Positions 1-10,806 of a stretch of DNA of 64,000 bases are shown piece by piece. Below the pieces are notes generated by a model. It had not been told where the DNA came from and did no database searches. It saw nothing but the letters and a program-made list of their open reading frames with translations. The stretch's first letter is position 1. Each line of letters begins with the position of its first letter. The position numbers and the translations under genes are program-made. The stretch comes from Ailurus styani. Taxonomy: Eukaryota > Chordata > Mammalia > Carnivora > Ailuridae. Location of the stretch: assembly GCA_002007465.1 (NCBI GenBank), contig LNAC01000101.1:2548258-2612257 (forward strand). The letters are read 5' to 3'.

Positions 1-178
1 GAGGGGAGGAGGGAGGGGAGGAGGGGGGAAACAGGTGATGGGGATTATAGAGCACACTTAGCATGATGAGCACTGGGTGATGAACAGAGTTGCTGACTTA
101 GTACATTGTACACCTGAAACTATATAACACTGTATGTTAACTACATTGGAATTAAAATAAAAAACTTAACAGAAACAA
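1..178 (+). mobile_element. L1 3' end (carnivoran type)
   Basis: A G/A-rich run, then GGTGATGGGGATTATAGAGC, GATGAGCACTGGGTGATG, CACCTGAAACTATATAACAC and TGTATGTTAACTACATTGG, ending in an A-rich tail, is the L1 3' UTR end. It is cut by the window edge. Confidence 0.88.
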
Positions 179-367
179 AAAAGGCACAATTACTGGAATG
201 GAGGAGACAAAAAGTATTGTTATCTGCAGCTGATACAATCACGCACTTGGAAAACACATGAAAACCAACGGGAAACTGTTCATTGAAGGAAACCACTAGC
301 ACCAGTAAGGGAGGGAGGGAGTTACAAATCAAATATTAGGAAAGTATCTACTTAAAAAATATAATGA

Positions 368-534
368 GGGGCACCTGGGAGGCTCAGTTGGTTAAGTGTC
401 TGACTCCTGGTGTCAGCTCAGGTCATGATCTCAGGGTCGAGAGACCAAGCCCCACATCAGGCTCCACGCTCAGTGGGGAGTCTGCTTGAGGATTTCTCTC
501 TTCCTCTCCTTCTATCCCTCCCCCCTCCCCTGCA

Positions 535-583
<49 letters not shown>

Positions 584-607
584 ATAAAAAATTAATCTTT
601 TTTAAAA
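368..607 (+). mobile_element. CAN-SINE (older subtype)
   Basis: tRNA-derived head GGGGCACCTGGGAGGCTCAG, then the GGTCATGATCTCAGGGTC block, then an expanded (CT)n at 539-581 and a short A tail. Confidence 0.9.
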
Positions 608-613
608 GTACGA

Positions 614-706
614 GTGTTCATATCCACAGCACACATTCTAAAATTGGAATGACAAAGAGGTTAGTATGCAAGATAACACACAAATTTATGAAGCATTCCA
701 CATTTT
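614..706 (+). pseudogene. U6 snRNA pseudogene
   Basis: The segment contains the diagnostic U6 core CTAAAATTGGAA, then a TTAG-TATGCAAG stretch, then ACACACAAATT and a GAAGCATTCCACATTTT 3' end, in the order of U6 snRNA. It is about 93 bp instead of about 107. A short deletion removes the GCCCCTGCG part, and the 5' stem-loop is degraded (GTGTTCATATCCACAGCACA). It is a dead retroposed copy. Confidence 0.85.
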
Positions 707-723
707 AAAAAACGACTGGGTGG

Positions 724-821
724 GGGGCACCTGGCTGGCGTCGCCGGTAGAGCACGTGACTCCCAATCTTGGGTTCATGGGTTCAAGCACCTTCTTAGGC
801 CTAGAGATTACTTAAAAAAAA
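724..821 (+). mobile_element. CAN-SINE, tRNA-head short type
   Basis: GGGGGGCACCTGGCTGGCG, then GGGTTCATGGGTTCAAGC and TAGAGATTACTTAAAAAAAA: the short form with no pyrimidine body. Confidence 0.75.
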
Positions 822-1328
822 TGACTAAGGAATCTCATCCACATCATAATAAAAGTATGAAACCTTGACATAAACTCAACGGCAAAAGGAGGAAAAAGAG
901 AAGACCAAACTTCGCTGAAAGACGAAAAGGAAAACTCAGAAAAATGGAGAGCGAGCCCATTTCTGAATGGAAAGACTATAACAATGTCGATATTCTTGGG
1001 GGAGATGCAGGGATGCTTCTGTGAACCACAGAAAAGGAGGACCCCGAACACCGGGCAAAGCCCAAACCAGCTCTCCACCTTTGCCTCTCTGGGCAAAGTC
1101 AGAGAAGAACCCTCGCCCCACGCCCAAGCCCTGACTGACCACACACTCCCGGGATGTGCAGGGCCACGGAATCACTGTAGGGTACCGCCAAGTTAAGAAT
1201 CCAGGACTTCACCGACATGAGTACCAAGTTCAAAACCTCCTCACACTGCGGGGTTACCCCAGGCACTGCCAGAATTTAAAATTCATTCCTGGTCCCCCGA
1301 TGATGGGCGGAGGAAGCTAATGCGGTTG

Positions 1329-1543
1329 TGTTTTTTTTTTTTTTTTTAGATTTTTTTTTTATTTCTTTATTTGACACAGAGAGAGAGAGAGATCACAAGT
1401 AAGCAGAGAAGCAGGCAGAGAGAGAGGAGGAAGCAGGCTCCCTGCCGAGCAGAGAGCCCGATATGGGCCTCGATCCCAGGACCCTGAGATCATGACCTGA
1501 GCCGAAAGCAGAGGCTTTAACCCACTGAGCCACCCAGGCGCCC
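1329..1543 (-). mobile_element. CAN-SINE
   Basis: Antisense copy, poly-T start to GCCACCCAGGCGCCC. A short target duplication AATGCGGT is present on both sides. Confidence 0.93.
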
Positions 1544-1555
1544 GCCAATGCGGTA

Positions 1556-1925
1556 TTTATGTCCAACAGAATGTGACTCAGCCTTTTAGGAAGGAACTTC
1601 TACACAGGGTACAACACAGATGACCCTTGAAGACACGCTAAGTGAAATGAGCCGGTCGCACGAATGTGCGCACGGTCAGTTGCATGCCGTATGAATCTAC
1701 TTACATGGGTTATGGAAGAGAGCCAAACTCTTCTCTACATGGAAGCAGAGTAGAGTGGTGGCGGGAGGAGGGGGCAGGGGGGCTGAGCAGAGGGGGGCTG
1801 GGAGTTGCTGTTCAGTGGGTGCAGGGTTCCAGAGACCTGCCCTACAACATTGAGCATGCTTAAAGATTTGTGAAGGTGGTCCATCTCATATTAAGTGTTC
1901 TTACCAAATTAAAAAAAAATGAATT
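1556..1925 (+). mobile_element. L1M 3' end fragment
   Basis: It shows GACTCAGCCTTTTAGGAAGG, CGCTAAGTGAAATGAGCC and, at the end, GGTGGTCCATCTCATATTAAG before an A tail. The order is that of an L1 ORF2/3' UTR boundary. Confidence 0.7.
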
Positions 1926-2189
1926 AAATGTAGAAAAAGACAGAAGAAAAATGAAAATGCTGAATCTAAAATGTTAGCTTTTTTTTTTTTTACCACAAAA
2001 TGTATTCATCAATAAATGATCCGTGTAATACTATGAAAAAAACCGAAACAGACAACCTCCTTCCTGGCAGTCTGTGATTTTCTGCAGGCTCTCATCCCCA
2101 GATAGATGCAGGGCTCCCTCCTTTCCCCTCAGGGCCCTCAAGAACTCACAGCCGAAGTCAGCACACCCCCTACTCTGAGCCTCCTTTCT

Positions 2190-2393
2190 TTTTTTTTTTT
2201 TTTTTAAAGATTTTATTTATTTATTTCACAGTGGGAGAGAGATCACAAGGAGGCAGAGAGACAGGCAGAGAGAGAGGGGGAAGCAGGCTCCCTGCAGAGC
2301 AGAGAGCCCGATGCGGGCCTCGATCCCAGGACCCTGAGATCATGACCTGAGCCGAAAGCAGAGGCTTTAACCCACTGAGCCACCCAGGTGCCC
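2190..2393 (-). mobile_element. CAN-SINE
   Basis: Antisense copy flanked by a perfect duplication TGAGCCTCCTTTCT (2176-2189 and 2394-2407). Confidence 0.95.
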
Positions 2394-2779
2394 TGAGCCT
2401 CCTTTCTGAATGTCCCATCACTTCCAAGGCTGAATGACTCCCACAGCTTCCTTTTCCAGCTGGTCTGTTCCTTTTCTTGTATTTCCGGAATCCGTGGACC
2501 AGGAGCTGGTGTGGGTGTCCTCGCCACCCCCAACTGTCACCTTGCAACGGTCTCTCTTCCACCTCGTGAAAGGCACCCCCTCCACCTCTGAGGTCCATGC
2601 TGTGAGACCCGCCATCCTCTTTCCTCTCCTTGTCATCCACTGACCACCCCCACCCCAATCTCTCAAGTCCTCCACATCCCGGCTCACGAAGGCCCCCCCA
2701 CCGCCCCATGCCAGGGGCCGATCCACCCACCCTCTGGCTTCTCAGTCCCGAGACCTCCAACATCCTTCTATCTCTACTC

Positions 2780-3020
2780 TCACGCCAGCAAGCCAACCTG
2801 TGCCACAGTCTCCCGGGCTCCGTTTCCTCATCGGCAAGTCCCGGTCCCAATATTTACAAAGCATGAACTTGCACAGTCTGCGTAATCTCTCTGATCTATA
2901 AAGCGGCAAGGATAGTGATGATCCTTGGTCCTAGGGTTACTGTAAAACCAAAGGAGATAAGATGTGTCAAGTCCTTAGCACAGTGGTTAGCACACAGTGT
3001 GCAAAGAACGTGAGCTATTG
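2780..3020 (+). mobile_element. MIR
   Basis: TCCGTTTCCTCATCGGCAAG, ACCAAAGGAGATAAGATGTG and CCTTAGCACAGTGGTTAGCA give the sense MIR order. Confidence 0.7.
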
Positions 3021-3774
3021 GCAGTGATTCCATTAACAGACGGAGATGATGGGGAAGAAAACAAGTGTCCCCGCCCGCGACAAACGTGGGAGAGGAAAGA
3101 ATTCGGACTGGGTGTGAGTTTGGGAACACTGCCAAAACCACGTGAGCCCGTTTCTTTCCATGTAACGTGGCAATAATAACCACCTTCTGGGTTAGAGGAG
3201 TTAGTGCCTTCCCACATCAGAGAGGACAAGCATCTTAGGCTGGAGCCAAAGGTACGCAGGGTTTGAGGCAGGTAACTGGGGAATGGACGGGCCCGTGGGC
3301 GGGCGAGGACACCGATGCCTTTTTGGACGAGAGCCTGCTTTGATGCTGGAACGTCCTCTGAGATGGTCTGAGAGTCCATGAGCATTAACGCAGAGCTTGG
3401 CCAAGGTGCAGCTGGCACGGAACATTCCCTTTACTTAACTTTGAGAAAACACTGATATCAGTTTAAATAATGCCATTCTTTTCATTCCCACATGTGCTAT
3501 GTACAGATTCGTCTAAACGAACAGTTTTATGTAGCGCCGGGTTTATGGCTCCAGGAACCTCCCTCTGGCCAAGTGCTGTCTCCAGAAGGGTCTGGTGTTC
3601 AATGTCATGCCTTGGGCACCCAACAGATCTCATCTCTCTAACCCCACAGCTACTGTGAGCAGAAATCTGACCCTCCATCTACCTGAAACCCACTGGGTGA
3701 ATCAGCAATCCCTGTTTTGAGGTATAAAACCCGAAGGATCAGGAGCAGGGACTCAAGAGGGTATGCTATCTGCA

Positions 3775-4124
3775 CACCCATTGTTCATAGTAACATTCTT
3801 CACAGTATCCACGAGGTGAAAATGACACACATGTCCACTGATGGATGAATGGATACACAAAATGTGGTGTATGATGGGCGCCTGGGTGGCTCAGTGGGTT
3901 AAAGCCTCTGCTTTCGGCTCAGGTCATGATCTCAGGGTCCTGGGATCAAGCCCCGCATGGGGCTCTCTGCTCAGCAGGGAGCTTGCTTCCTCCTCTTTCT
4001 CTGCCTGCCTCCCTGCCTACCTGTGATCTCTCTCTGTCAAATAAATAAATAAAATCTTTTTAAAAAATGTGGTGTATGCATACAATGTGATGGTCTTCAG
4101 CATTAAAAAAGGAAGGGAATTCTG
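3775..4124 (+). mobile_element. L1M fragment split by a SINE
   Basis: CACCCATTGTTCATAGTAAC, CCACTGATGGATGAATGG and, after the SINE at 3874-4062, ACAATGTGATGGTCTTCAGC give the L1 ORF2 C-terminal order. Confidence 0.7.
3874..4062 (+). mobile_element. CAN-SINE
   Basis: Sense copy in an L1M fragment; duplication AAAATGTGGTGTATG on both sides. Confidence 0.95.
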
Positions 4125-4346
4125 GGGTGCCTGGGTGGCTCAGTCGGTTGAGCATCTGCCTTCGTTTGGCTCAGGTCATGATCCCGGGGTCCTGGGATCG
4201 AGTCCTGCATCGGGCTTCCTGCTCAGAGGGGAGTCTGCTTCTCCCTCTGCCTCTGCTGCTCCCCCCACTCAAGCTCTCTCTCTCTCTTTCTCCAATAAGT
4301 CAATTTTAAAAAAAGAAAAAACAAAAAAGAAAAGAAAAAAGAACCC
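4125..4346 (+). mobile_element. CAN-SINE (older subtype)
   Basis: Sense copy with the TCGGTTGAGCATCTGCC variant and a mixed A/G tail. No clean duplication was found. Confidence 0.9.
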
Positions 4347-4404
4347 ATCCGGAGAGTTTAGAGCTGTTGGCTCTACCCTTCAAAATACAGCCGGAAGCTG
4401 ACTG

Positions 4405-4800
4405 TTGCTCCCAGCTCCATGGCTACAACCCAGCCCAGGCCACATCCTTGCCAGCTTCCAGTCTGGGCTCCTATTCCATTCGTCCACACTCAGCAAGCAG
4501 CCAAGGACTCCCTTCAGAATGAGGTCAGATCATGTCACTCTCCTCCTCCTTGGCCTTTCTGTCCGGTCTCCCACTGCTGTCCTCCCCGCTCATGGGGCTG
4601 CAGCCACAGAAGCCCCCCACTGTTCTTGGACGGGTCACCATTGAGAAAGCGAGCTGACTTCATCACCTCTTCCACATCTTCCTCTGCCTACGTGGCTCCC
4701 TGGACACAGGCATCTCTCTCCTGTTCACTGATGATTCCTTCTTCCCAGAACGGTGCTGGGCACATAGTAGGCACTCAGAAATATTTGTTGAATTAATGAC
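4405..4800 (+). mobile_element. L2 3' end
   Basis: It ends in the L2 signature GGCACATAGTAGGCACTCAG followed by ATATTTGTTGAATTAATGA, preceded by L2-like text with CACTCAGCAAGCAGCCAAGG. Confidence 0.65.
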
Positions 4801-4871
4801 TGAGCAAAAGGAGGACTGTTTGCTCAGAACCCCCAGCTAGGAGCAGAAGATCATGGCTGACTTTTGACAAG

Positions 4872-4889
4872 GCTGCCATCTAGTGGCTG
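4872..4889 (-). promoter_or_regulatory. predicted CTCF binding motif
   Basis: The minus strand reads CAGCCACTAGATGGCAGC, which fits the CTCF core CCASYAGRKGGC exactly and the flanking RSY positions too, with one mismatch in the 5' flank. It lies in unique sequence just right of an L2 fragment, in the SPECC1 intron. Occupancy is not shown by sequence. Confidence 0.6.
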
Positions 4890-5262
4890 GATTGCCTTCG
4901 CGGGCGCTCCCACATTTCCTGGGACCCGGGGGTGCGCCGTCCACGGGGTAAGCAGGGAGGGCAGCTGTCCACACACAAGGGACCACTCCCTTCTCCAAAT
5001 CCACTCCTTTAGGGTAAGATGAGATACACACAAAGGGAACCAGGGGGAGAAAGGGAAGAAGAATGTCTCTGGGCTGTCATGCAGACAGGTTGATAATATT
5101 GATCTAGAAAACCAGCAGGAGAGGATGTTGGATGTGGAAGCGTCGGGTGGGCATGGGAGTTACAAAGTCAAACTTGTCTGGCCTTTCTTTCATTCTTTTT
5201 CTTTACGGCTCAACATATAGAGAATTGAGGGAAGCCCAGTAAAGTCCGGCATCCAACGGGGC

Positions 5263-5837
5263 TGCCATTTCTAATCCACTAAATCATTCCCGTCTTTGTC
5301 TCCGAGGTATTGAGGTACAAGAACCTGCACCTATCACTAGTGCCAGCACTTTCGTTTCCCAGTTTCTCGCGTGTGTTAAAAAAAAGAAAGAAAAAGAAAA
5401 AAGGGATCCCATATTCAAATGCCCACCTCGCGCTCCTGGGCCCCGACAGGGGTGGGAGCCCGTCCGGCCCAGAAGCACTGGCTGACAGCATCATTCCCAT
5501 GCAGCCCCACAGCTGGCTCACAGGCAGATGCCCGGGTCTGGATTCGCCGNTGCCATTTCTAATCCACTAAATCATTCCCGTCTTTGTCTCCGAGGTATTG
5601 AGGTGCAAGAACCTGCACCTATCACTAGTGCCAGCACTTTCGTTTCCCAGTTTCTCGCGTGTGTTAAAAAAAAGAAAGAAAAAGAAAAAAGGGATCCCGT
5701 ATTCAAATGCCCACCTCGCGCTCCTGGGCCCCGACAGGGGTGGGAGCCCGTCCGGCCCAGAAGCACTGGCTGACAGCATCATTCCCATGCAGCCCCACAG
5801 CTGGCTCACAGGCAGATGCCCGGGTCTGGATTCGCCG
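5263..5837. repeat. 287-bp direct duplication around an N (assembly join)
   Basis: 5263-5549 and 5551-5837 are the same 287 bp, with two substitutions seen (TAC/TGC near 5315/5603 and CCAT/CCGT near 5409/5697). The only base between them is the N at 5550. The left copy stops exactly where the right copy continues into new sequence, and the right copy starts exactly where the left one leaves old sequence. This is the expected pattern for two overlapping contig ends that were not merged. Confidence 0.85.
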
Positions 5838-6119
5838 TGAATCAAGTAGTCTGGGGACACGGGACAAATGCCAAGAGCAGCAACTACCCAAAAGCTGATT
5901 AAAAAATTGCTGAGGACTGCCTACATTCAAAAGGAAGTTTCCAGAGATAAAATGTAATTTTCAAATCCAACTCTATTAATTCAAAGGACATAATTTTATT
6001 GGAATAAAGTAGGGGGCAAACTGCATTTGAATGGGAACTATAGGAATAACCTTGCATCCCAGGAGCCCATTACGGTTTACGAGACAACCTACACAAGACC
6101 TTTATCTTGATGACACTGC

Positions 6120-6250
6120 TATGTAGCAGACGCAGAGGCTGTTTCCTTAATTTGACAAATAAGCATGCTAATAATTCCCTAGGGTGTGTGGGAGTGAGCC
6201 CACTTTAGGAGCCAGGATTAAATCCAAGTCTTTCTCTGGAATCCTGAACA
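6120..6250 (-). mobile_element. MIR, antisense
   Basis: TTTGACAAATAAGCATGC and GAGCCAGGATTAAATCCAAG match the antisense MIR. Confidence 0.45.
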
Positions 6251-6451
6251 AAGGAAGCACATACTATGATCAAACAATTAAACAGCTTATCAACAAAATG
6301 GTTAAAAAACGCCACAAAAGGCAATTAAAGAGGAAGATTTGGTTAAGGCAAAACAATGACAACAACAAAAAGTTTAAGTTATGACCTGTATTTTACTCTG
6401 TTTTTAATTTTTAAAGCATAGTATGTATATGTTTAAAAATTTTCAAACAGT

Positions 6452-6667
6452 GGGCACCTGGGTGGCTCAGTGGGTTAAAGCCTCTGCTTTCGGCTCAGGT
6501 CATGATCTCAGCGTCCTGGGATCGAGGCCCGCATCGGGCTCTCTGCTCAGCAGGGAGCCTGCTTCCTCCTCTCCCTGTCTCTCTGCCTGCCTCTCTGCCT
6601 ACTTGTAATCTCTCTCTGTGTGTCAAATAAATAAATAAAATCTTTAAAAATAAAAAAACAAAAAAAC
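6452..6667 (+). mobile_element. CAN-SINE
   Basis: Sense copy, full length, ending AAATAAATAAATAAAATC and an A-rich tail. Confidence 0.93.
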
Positions 6668-7509
6668 TTTGTTGCTAAATACTGCCAACCATCATCTAAG
6701 TTCTNCAAACAGTATAGAAAGTTCTAACATAACAGTTCTAATAACAGTATAGAAAGTGACCCCACCACTTTCAATTCTGGTAACTCCTCAAAGATCACCA
6801 TTTTTAATCCCTCTAGAAAGAAAGTTATGATTTCAAATATTAAATTAATGTATACTTTAAAAAAATCAAAGCAAACGAGATTATACCATAAGCACCATGT
6901 TCTTTTTCCCACTTCATAATGTACTTTGATTTGTCCCTATTGGTACATACAAATCTACTGTGTCCATTTTCATGGCTGCATACTATTCCACTGGACAAAA
7001 ATCACACTATGTAACCACTACTGTACCGATACACACCTAAGTGTTGCCAGTATTTTACTATTATACTAATGCTGCAACTGTCCATATATACTGCTATCCT
7101 CTTTCAAGTAAATCAGTAATATTAAATGCTAAGGAGATCCTTGGTGGAAGATTATACATGTTTCAAATGTAGGCAAATATTATCAAACTGTCCTTGTACA
7201 TCAACTATATGTGGGGTCCTGGCTCCCTGTGCCCTTAATAACACCAGAAATGCCTCTAATATTTGCTCATCGATGAGAGGAAATAGCACATCCAATTCTT
7301 ATTTTGTTACATTTATTTACCTCTGTGTAAGACTTAGCATCTTTCCAGTGCCTATCTTTATTTTTTAATGTGAACTAACCATTTTTCTATTGCATTATTT
7401 TTTTTTCTTATTGATTTATATAAACTCTGTATAAACATGCCTTTTGTTACATGGATTGCAAATAACTCCCGCTTTTTACAAAGCAGTTTTATATATATAT
7501 ATATATATT

Positions 7510-7755
7510 TTAAAGATTTTATTTATTCATTTGACACAGAGAGAGAGATTACAAGTAGGCAGAGAGGCAGGCAGAGAGAGAGGAGAGAGGAGGAAGCAGG
7601 CTCCCCGCTGAGCAGAGAGCCTGATGNAGAGGAGAGAGGAGGAAGCAGGCTCCCCGCTGAGCAGAGAGCCCAATGTGGGCCTCGATCCCAGGACCCTGGG
7701 ATCATGACCTGAGCCGAAGGCAGTGGCTTTAACCCACTGAGCCACCCAGGCGCCC
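7510..7755 (-). mobile_element. CAN-SINE containing an N join
   Basis: Antisense copy in the ancient L1M; the N at 7627 and a 48-bp duplication make it longer than it should be. Confidence 0.9.
7579..7675. repeat. 48-bp duplication around an N inside a SINE (assembly join)
   Basis: 7579-7626 recurs at 7628-7675 on either side of the N at 7627, with two changes near the end (CTGATG versus CCAATG). It lies within one antisense CAN-SINE, so that SINE is artificially lengthened. Confidence 0.75.
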
Positions 7756-8169
7756 AGCAGTTTTTTATATTTAAGTGATTTTTTTCATCTTTTCTTATAT
7801 GGCTGCTGTGTTTGCTCCTACTTGGAAACGGCTTTCCAAGGCCAAGACTACAAACTGACTCTGAGGTTTTCTCTTTGCATGTTCATGGTTTCACTTTTTA
7901 AGATCGAAATCTTTAATTCATCTGCTATTTATTTTGATGGAGAGGAATGGTATCAGGATCCAGCTTTATTTTTTCCTAAAGAGCCAATTAGTCCTTATTT
8001 TCCAGTGCATTATCCAGCGGGATTCAAAATGCCACTTTTATCCTATCCTATCCAATCTATATACTACCCTAGGTGTAATCTGGATTTTCTCCATTGTTCC
8101 GCTGAATTGCATATCTCATTTCCAGTTCAAAGATGCTTAAATTTATTCCCTTGATTGATTGATTGATTT

Positions 8170-8363
8170 ATATAAAAAGATTTTATTTATTTATTTGACA
8201 AAGAGACACAGTGAGAGAGGGAACACCAGCAGGGGGAGTGGGAGAGGGAGGAGCAGGCTGTCCCGCAGAGCAGGGAGCCTGATGCAGAGCTCGATCCCAG
8301 CACCCTGGGATCATGATCTGACCCAAAGGCAGATGCTTAATGACTAAGCCACCCAGGCGTCCC
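8170..8363 (-). mobile_element. CAN-SINE (older subtype)
   Basis: Antisense copy with the AACACCAGCAGGGGGAG variant; an imperfect duplication around CCCTTGATT. Confidence 0.9.
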
Positions 8364-8420
8364 TTGGTCCCTTGATTTTAGAAATTTTCTGGTTATTCTA
8401 GAATATTTAGTCTTCTATAT

Positions 8421-8642
8421 CAGGGCTTATCAACAGAGGCACTATTAACATTTTGGGCTGGATAATTCTTTATTGTGGGAGGCTGTCCAATGTGTTGTAG
8501 GATGTTTAGCAGCATCCCTGACCTGTACCCACTAGATGTCAGCAGCACTCCCCCTAATTCTGACAATTATGTCTGTAGACATGCCCAGTTGCTCCTTGGC
8601 TTAGGGTGGAAGACAAAAGGCCCCCGGTTATGAACCACTGTT
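8421..8642 (-). mobile_element. MER5A (hAT-Charlie non-autonomous DNA transposon)
   Basis: CAGGGCTTATCAACAG at the left end and GGTTATGAACCACTG at the right are the terminal repeats. The body has ATTTTGGGCTGGATAATTC, GATGTTTAGCAGCATCCCTG and CCCACTAGATGTCAGCAGC. It is nested in the antisense L1M. Confidence 0.85.
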
Positions 8643-9812
8643 TTAGATAAACCCAGTATCGTTTTTACCACTGTTTGCACTCCCAGTCAATTCTCACTGA
8701 TACCTTAATTGGGATGAAAATGAACTCACAGAATAATTTAGATAATGTTATTATATTTAACATATTGTACTTACTAAATTCAATCTTTATTATATTTGAC
8801 CTTCCTATTCGAGAACCATGTATATTCTACTTATTTATGTCTTTTATGTCCTTCAAAAGAGTTTTAAGATTTTTTTTACAAAACATAGGCTTTTATAATA
8901 TTAAATTTATTCCTAGGTACTTTACCTTTTACATTCCTTTTTAAGTGGGATCATTTCTTGTGTTATTTATCTCTTCTAACCACTGATAGCAAAGCTATAT
9001 TTGATATTGTACAACCAACCACATGTTGAATTCTTACTGTATCTAAAAGATTTGAAGACATTCCAAGTTTTTTCTAATGATACAATTTTCAGGAAATTCT
9101 AAGCATTTCTCTAAGTGGACGTTATCCTCTGCAGAAAATCATCATTTTGTTTCCTCGTTTCCAATATTTATGGAGCTGGAGCTCCCCTGTCTCCCTGCCT
9201 TAGTTAATACTTGCAGAAAAATTTAGATGACAGTGGGAATGAGGCAATCTTGAATCATTCTTGACTTTAATGGGAATACTTCCAGATTTCACCCTTGAGG
9301 ATAGTTCTGGCTGTGGCTTAAAATACATGTATTTTAATCCCATTAGAGAAGTATCCCTACATTTATAGTATACCAAAAGTTTGTTTTTAAATCAGAAAGA
9401 TTGCTAATTTTGCCAAACATATCTTTCATCTCTATGGAGATGACCAATGGTTCTCCTTTGGTCTACTAATGTTGTAAAATACATTATATTTCTAAATTCC
9501 CAAATAGAATGCATTCTTGGAGAGCATAAATCCACTTGGTTGCAACCTACACTATTATTCTTTTAATTTCTTATTGAATCCTATTTGCTAATATTTCGAT
9601 CCCACATTTTTACATCAACATTTGAGAGTGAGAGGATTCTGTTATTTTTTTTTTAACAGCGGTGCTTTGTTAACTTTTGGAATTAATGTTTAGGCTGGCA
9701 TGATAAGAAAAAGTTGTCTTTTCATTTGTTGTATTTTTAAAACCAAATGTCTGTATTTAGTACGAAACCAGTCCTTAATATAGTACAACCATTGTATAGA
9801 AATACAAGGCCC

Positions 9813-10018
9813 GGGCGCCTGGGTGGCTCAGTGGGTTAAAGCCTCTGCTTTCGGCTCAGGTCATGATCTCAGCGTCCTGGGATCGAGGCCCGCATCGGGC
9901 TCTCTGCTCAGCAGGGAGCCTGCTTCCTCCTCTCCTTGTCTCTCTGCCTGCCTCTCTGCCTACTTGTGATCTCTCTCTCTCTGTGTCAAATAAATAAATA
10001 AAATCTTAAAAAAAAAAA
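9813..10018 (+). mobile_element. CAN-SINE
   Basis: Sense copy with a perfect duplication AATACAAGGCCC (9801-9812 and 10019-10030); a young insertion about 0.9 kb past the SPECC1 exon at 10912-11047 in gene orientation. Confidence 0.95.
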
Positions 10019-10806
10019 AATACAAGGCCCTTACATCCAAAAAAATTAAAAAGTCACATATACTTTTTGTAGATTCAACTTTTGGAAAACTGAGTAAATT
10101 AAAATAAACCTTTGAAAGCTAATCTGGATTGTGGTATTTTATGCAGAATGTAAAAATCATTAAGTATACTACTGTTCAACCTCCATTATAAATTAATAAT
10201 GACATACTTCAGCTATTTTCCAATCTTAGACAATTTAGCACAGAGATTTTCATTGTAACAATTGGACCATGGAAATCTTAACTCTCTTTTATACGTGTGC
10301 CCAAAGAAAATTAAATACATTCCTAATGCTTCCCATGCTCTGAACTCAAACACAATGGCTCAAAAACCTTCTTTCTGATTCTCAGAAAACCAGTGAAACA
10401 GAAAGCTTGCAGGTTCCATGGCCACCACCCCCTAAGTGATTCAGAGGGCTTTCCCAGTTTTCCAGAGGATCCAGGAAGGATGTCATACACCCACGTCCGC
10501 GAGAGTTCTACAGGGTTCATTCACTCCTCTAACACACCTCACAGCAAGACAACCCCAGGACGGGCACTCCCTCTCACACACACATGGTGATAGATGGACA
10601 GCAGGAGGGACGAAGGGAGCCACACTCCTCCTCATGACCTCTTGTTTCTTGTCCGTCTCCTCACTAGACATAAATTCCCCGGGGGCGGGGACGTTGTTGC
10701 CTAAAGCCCATCTCGGCCCCTAGGGGGGCCAATAATACACATCCGATGAGGGGAGGGATGCAGGAGCCATGGAAGGTTTTTCATATTGCCAAGATGAATG
10801 GCCTGC

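Larger units (their letters stand above)
6850..9800 (-). mobile_element. long ancient antisense L1M (ORF2)
   Basis: The plus strand carries antisense ORF2 landmarks in 3'-to-5' element order: TTGTTACATGGATTGCAAATAA, CATGGTTTCACTTTTTAAGATC, ATGCCACTTTTATCC, TTAAATTTATTCCTAGGTAC, CTCTGCAGAAAATCATCATT and GGAGAGCATAAATCCACTTGG. It is heavily decayed. Two SINEs (7510-7755 and 8170-8363) and a MER5A (8421-8642) are nested in it. Confidence 0.75.

Noticed and set aside
724..821. tRNA gene
   Set aside because: The tRNA-like head belongs to a CAN-SINE. It shows no intact cloverleaf and ends in a SINE A tail.
2221..2850. 209-codon minus frame with a LSAQVMISGSWDRGPH segment
   Set aside because: That segment is the translated CAN-SINE, recurring in dozens of frames here. 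The rest matches nothing known.
8525..8545. CTCF-like motif in MER5A
   Set aside because: CACTAGATGTCAGCAG has a mismatch in the essential GGC triplet.
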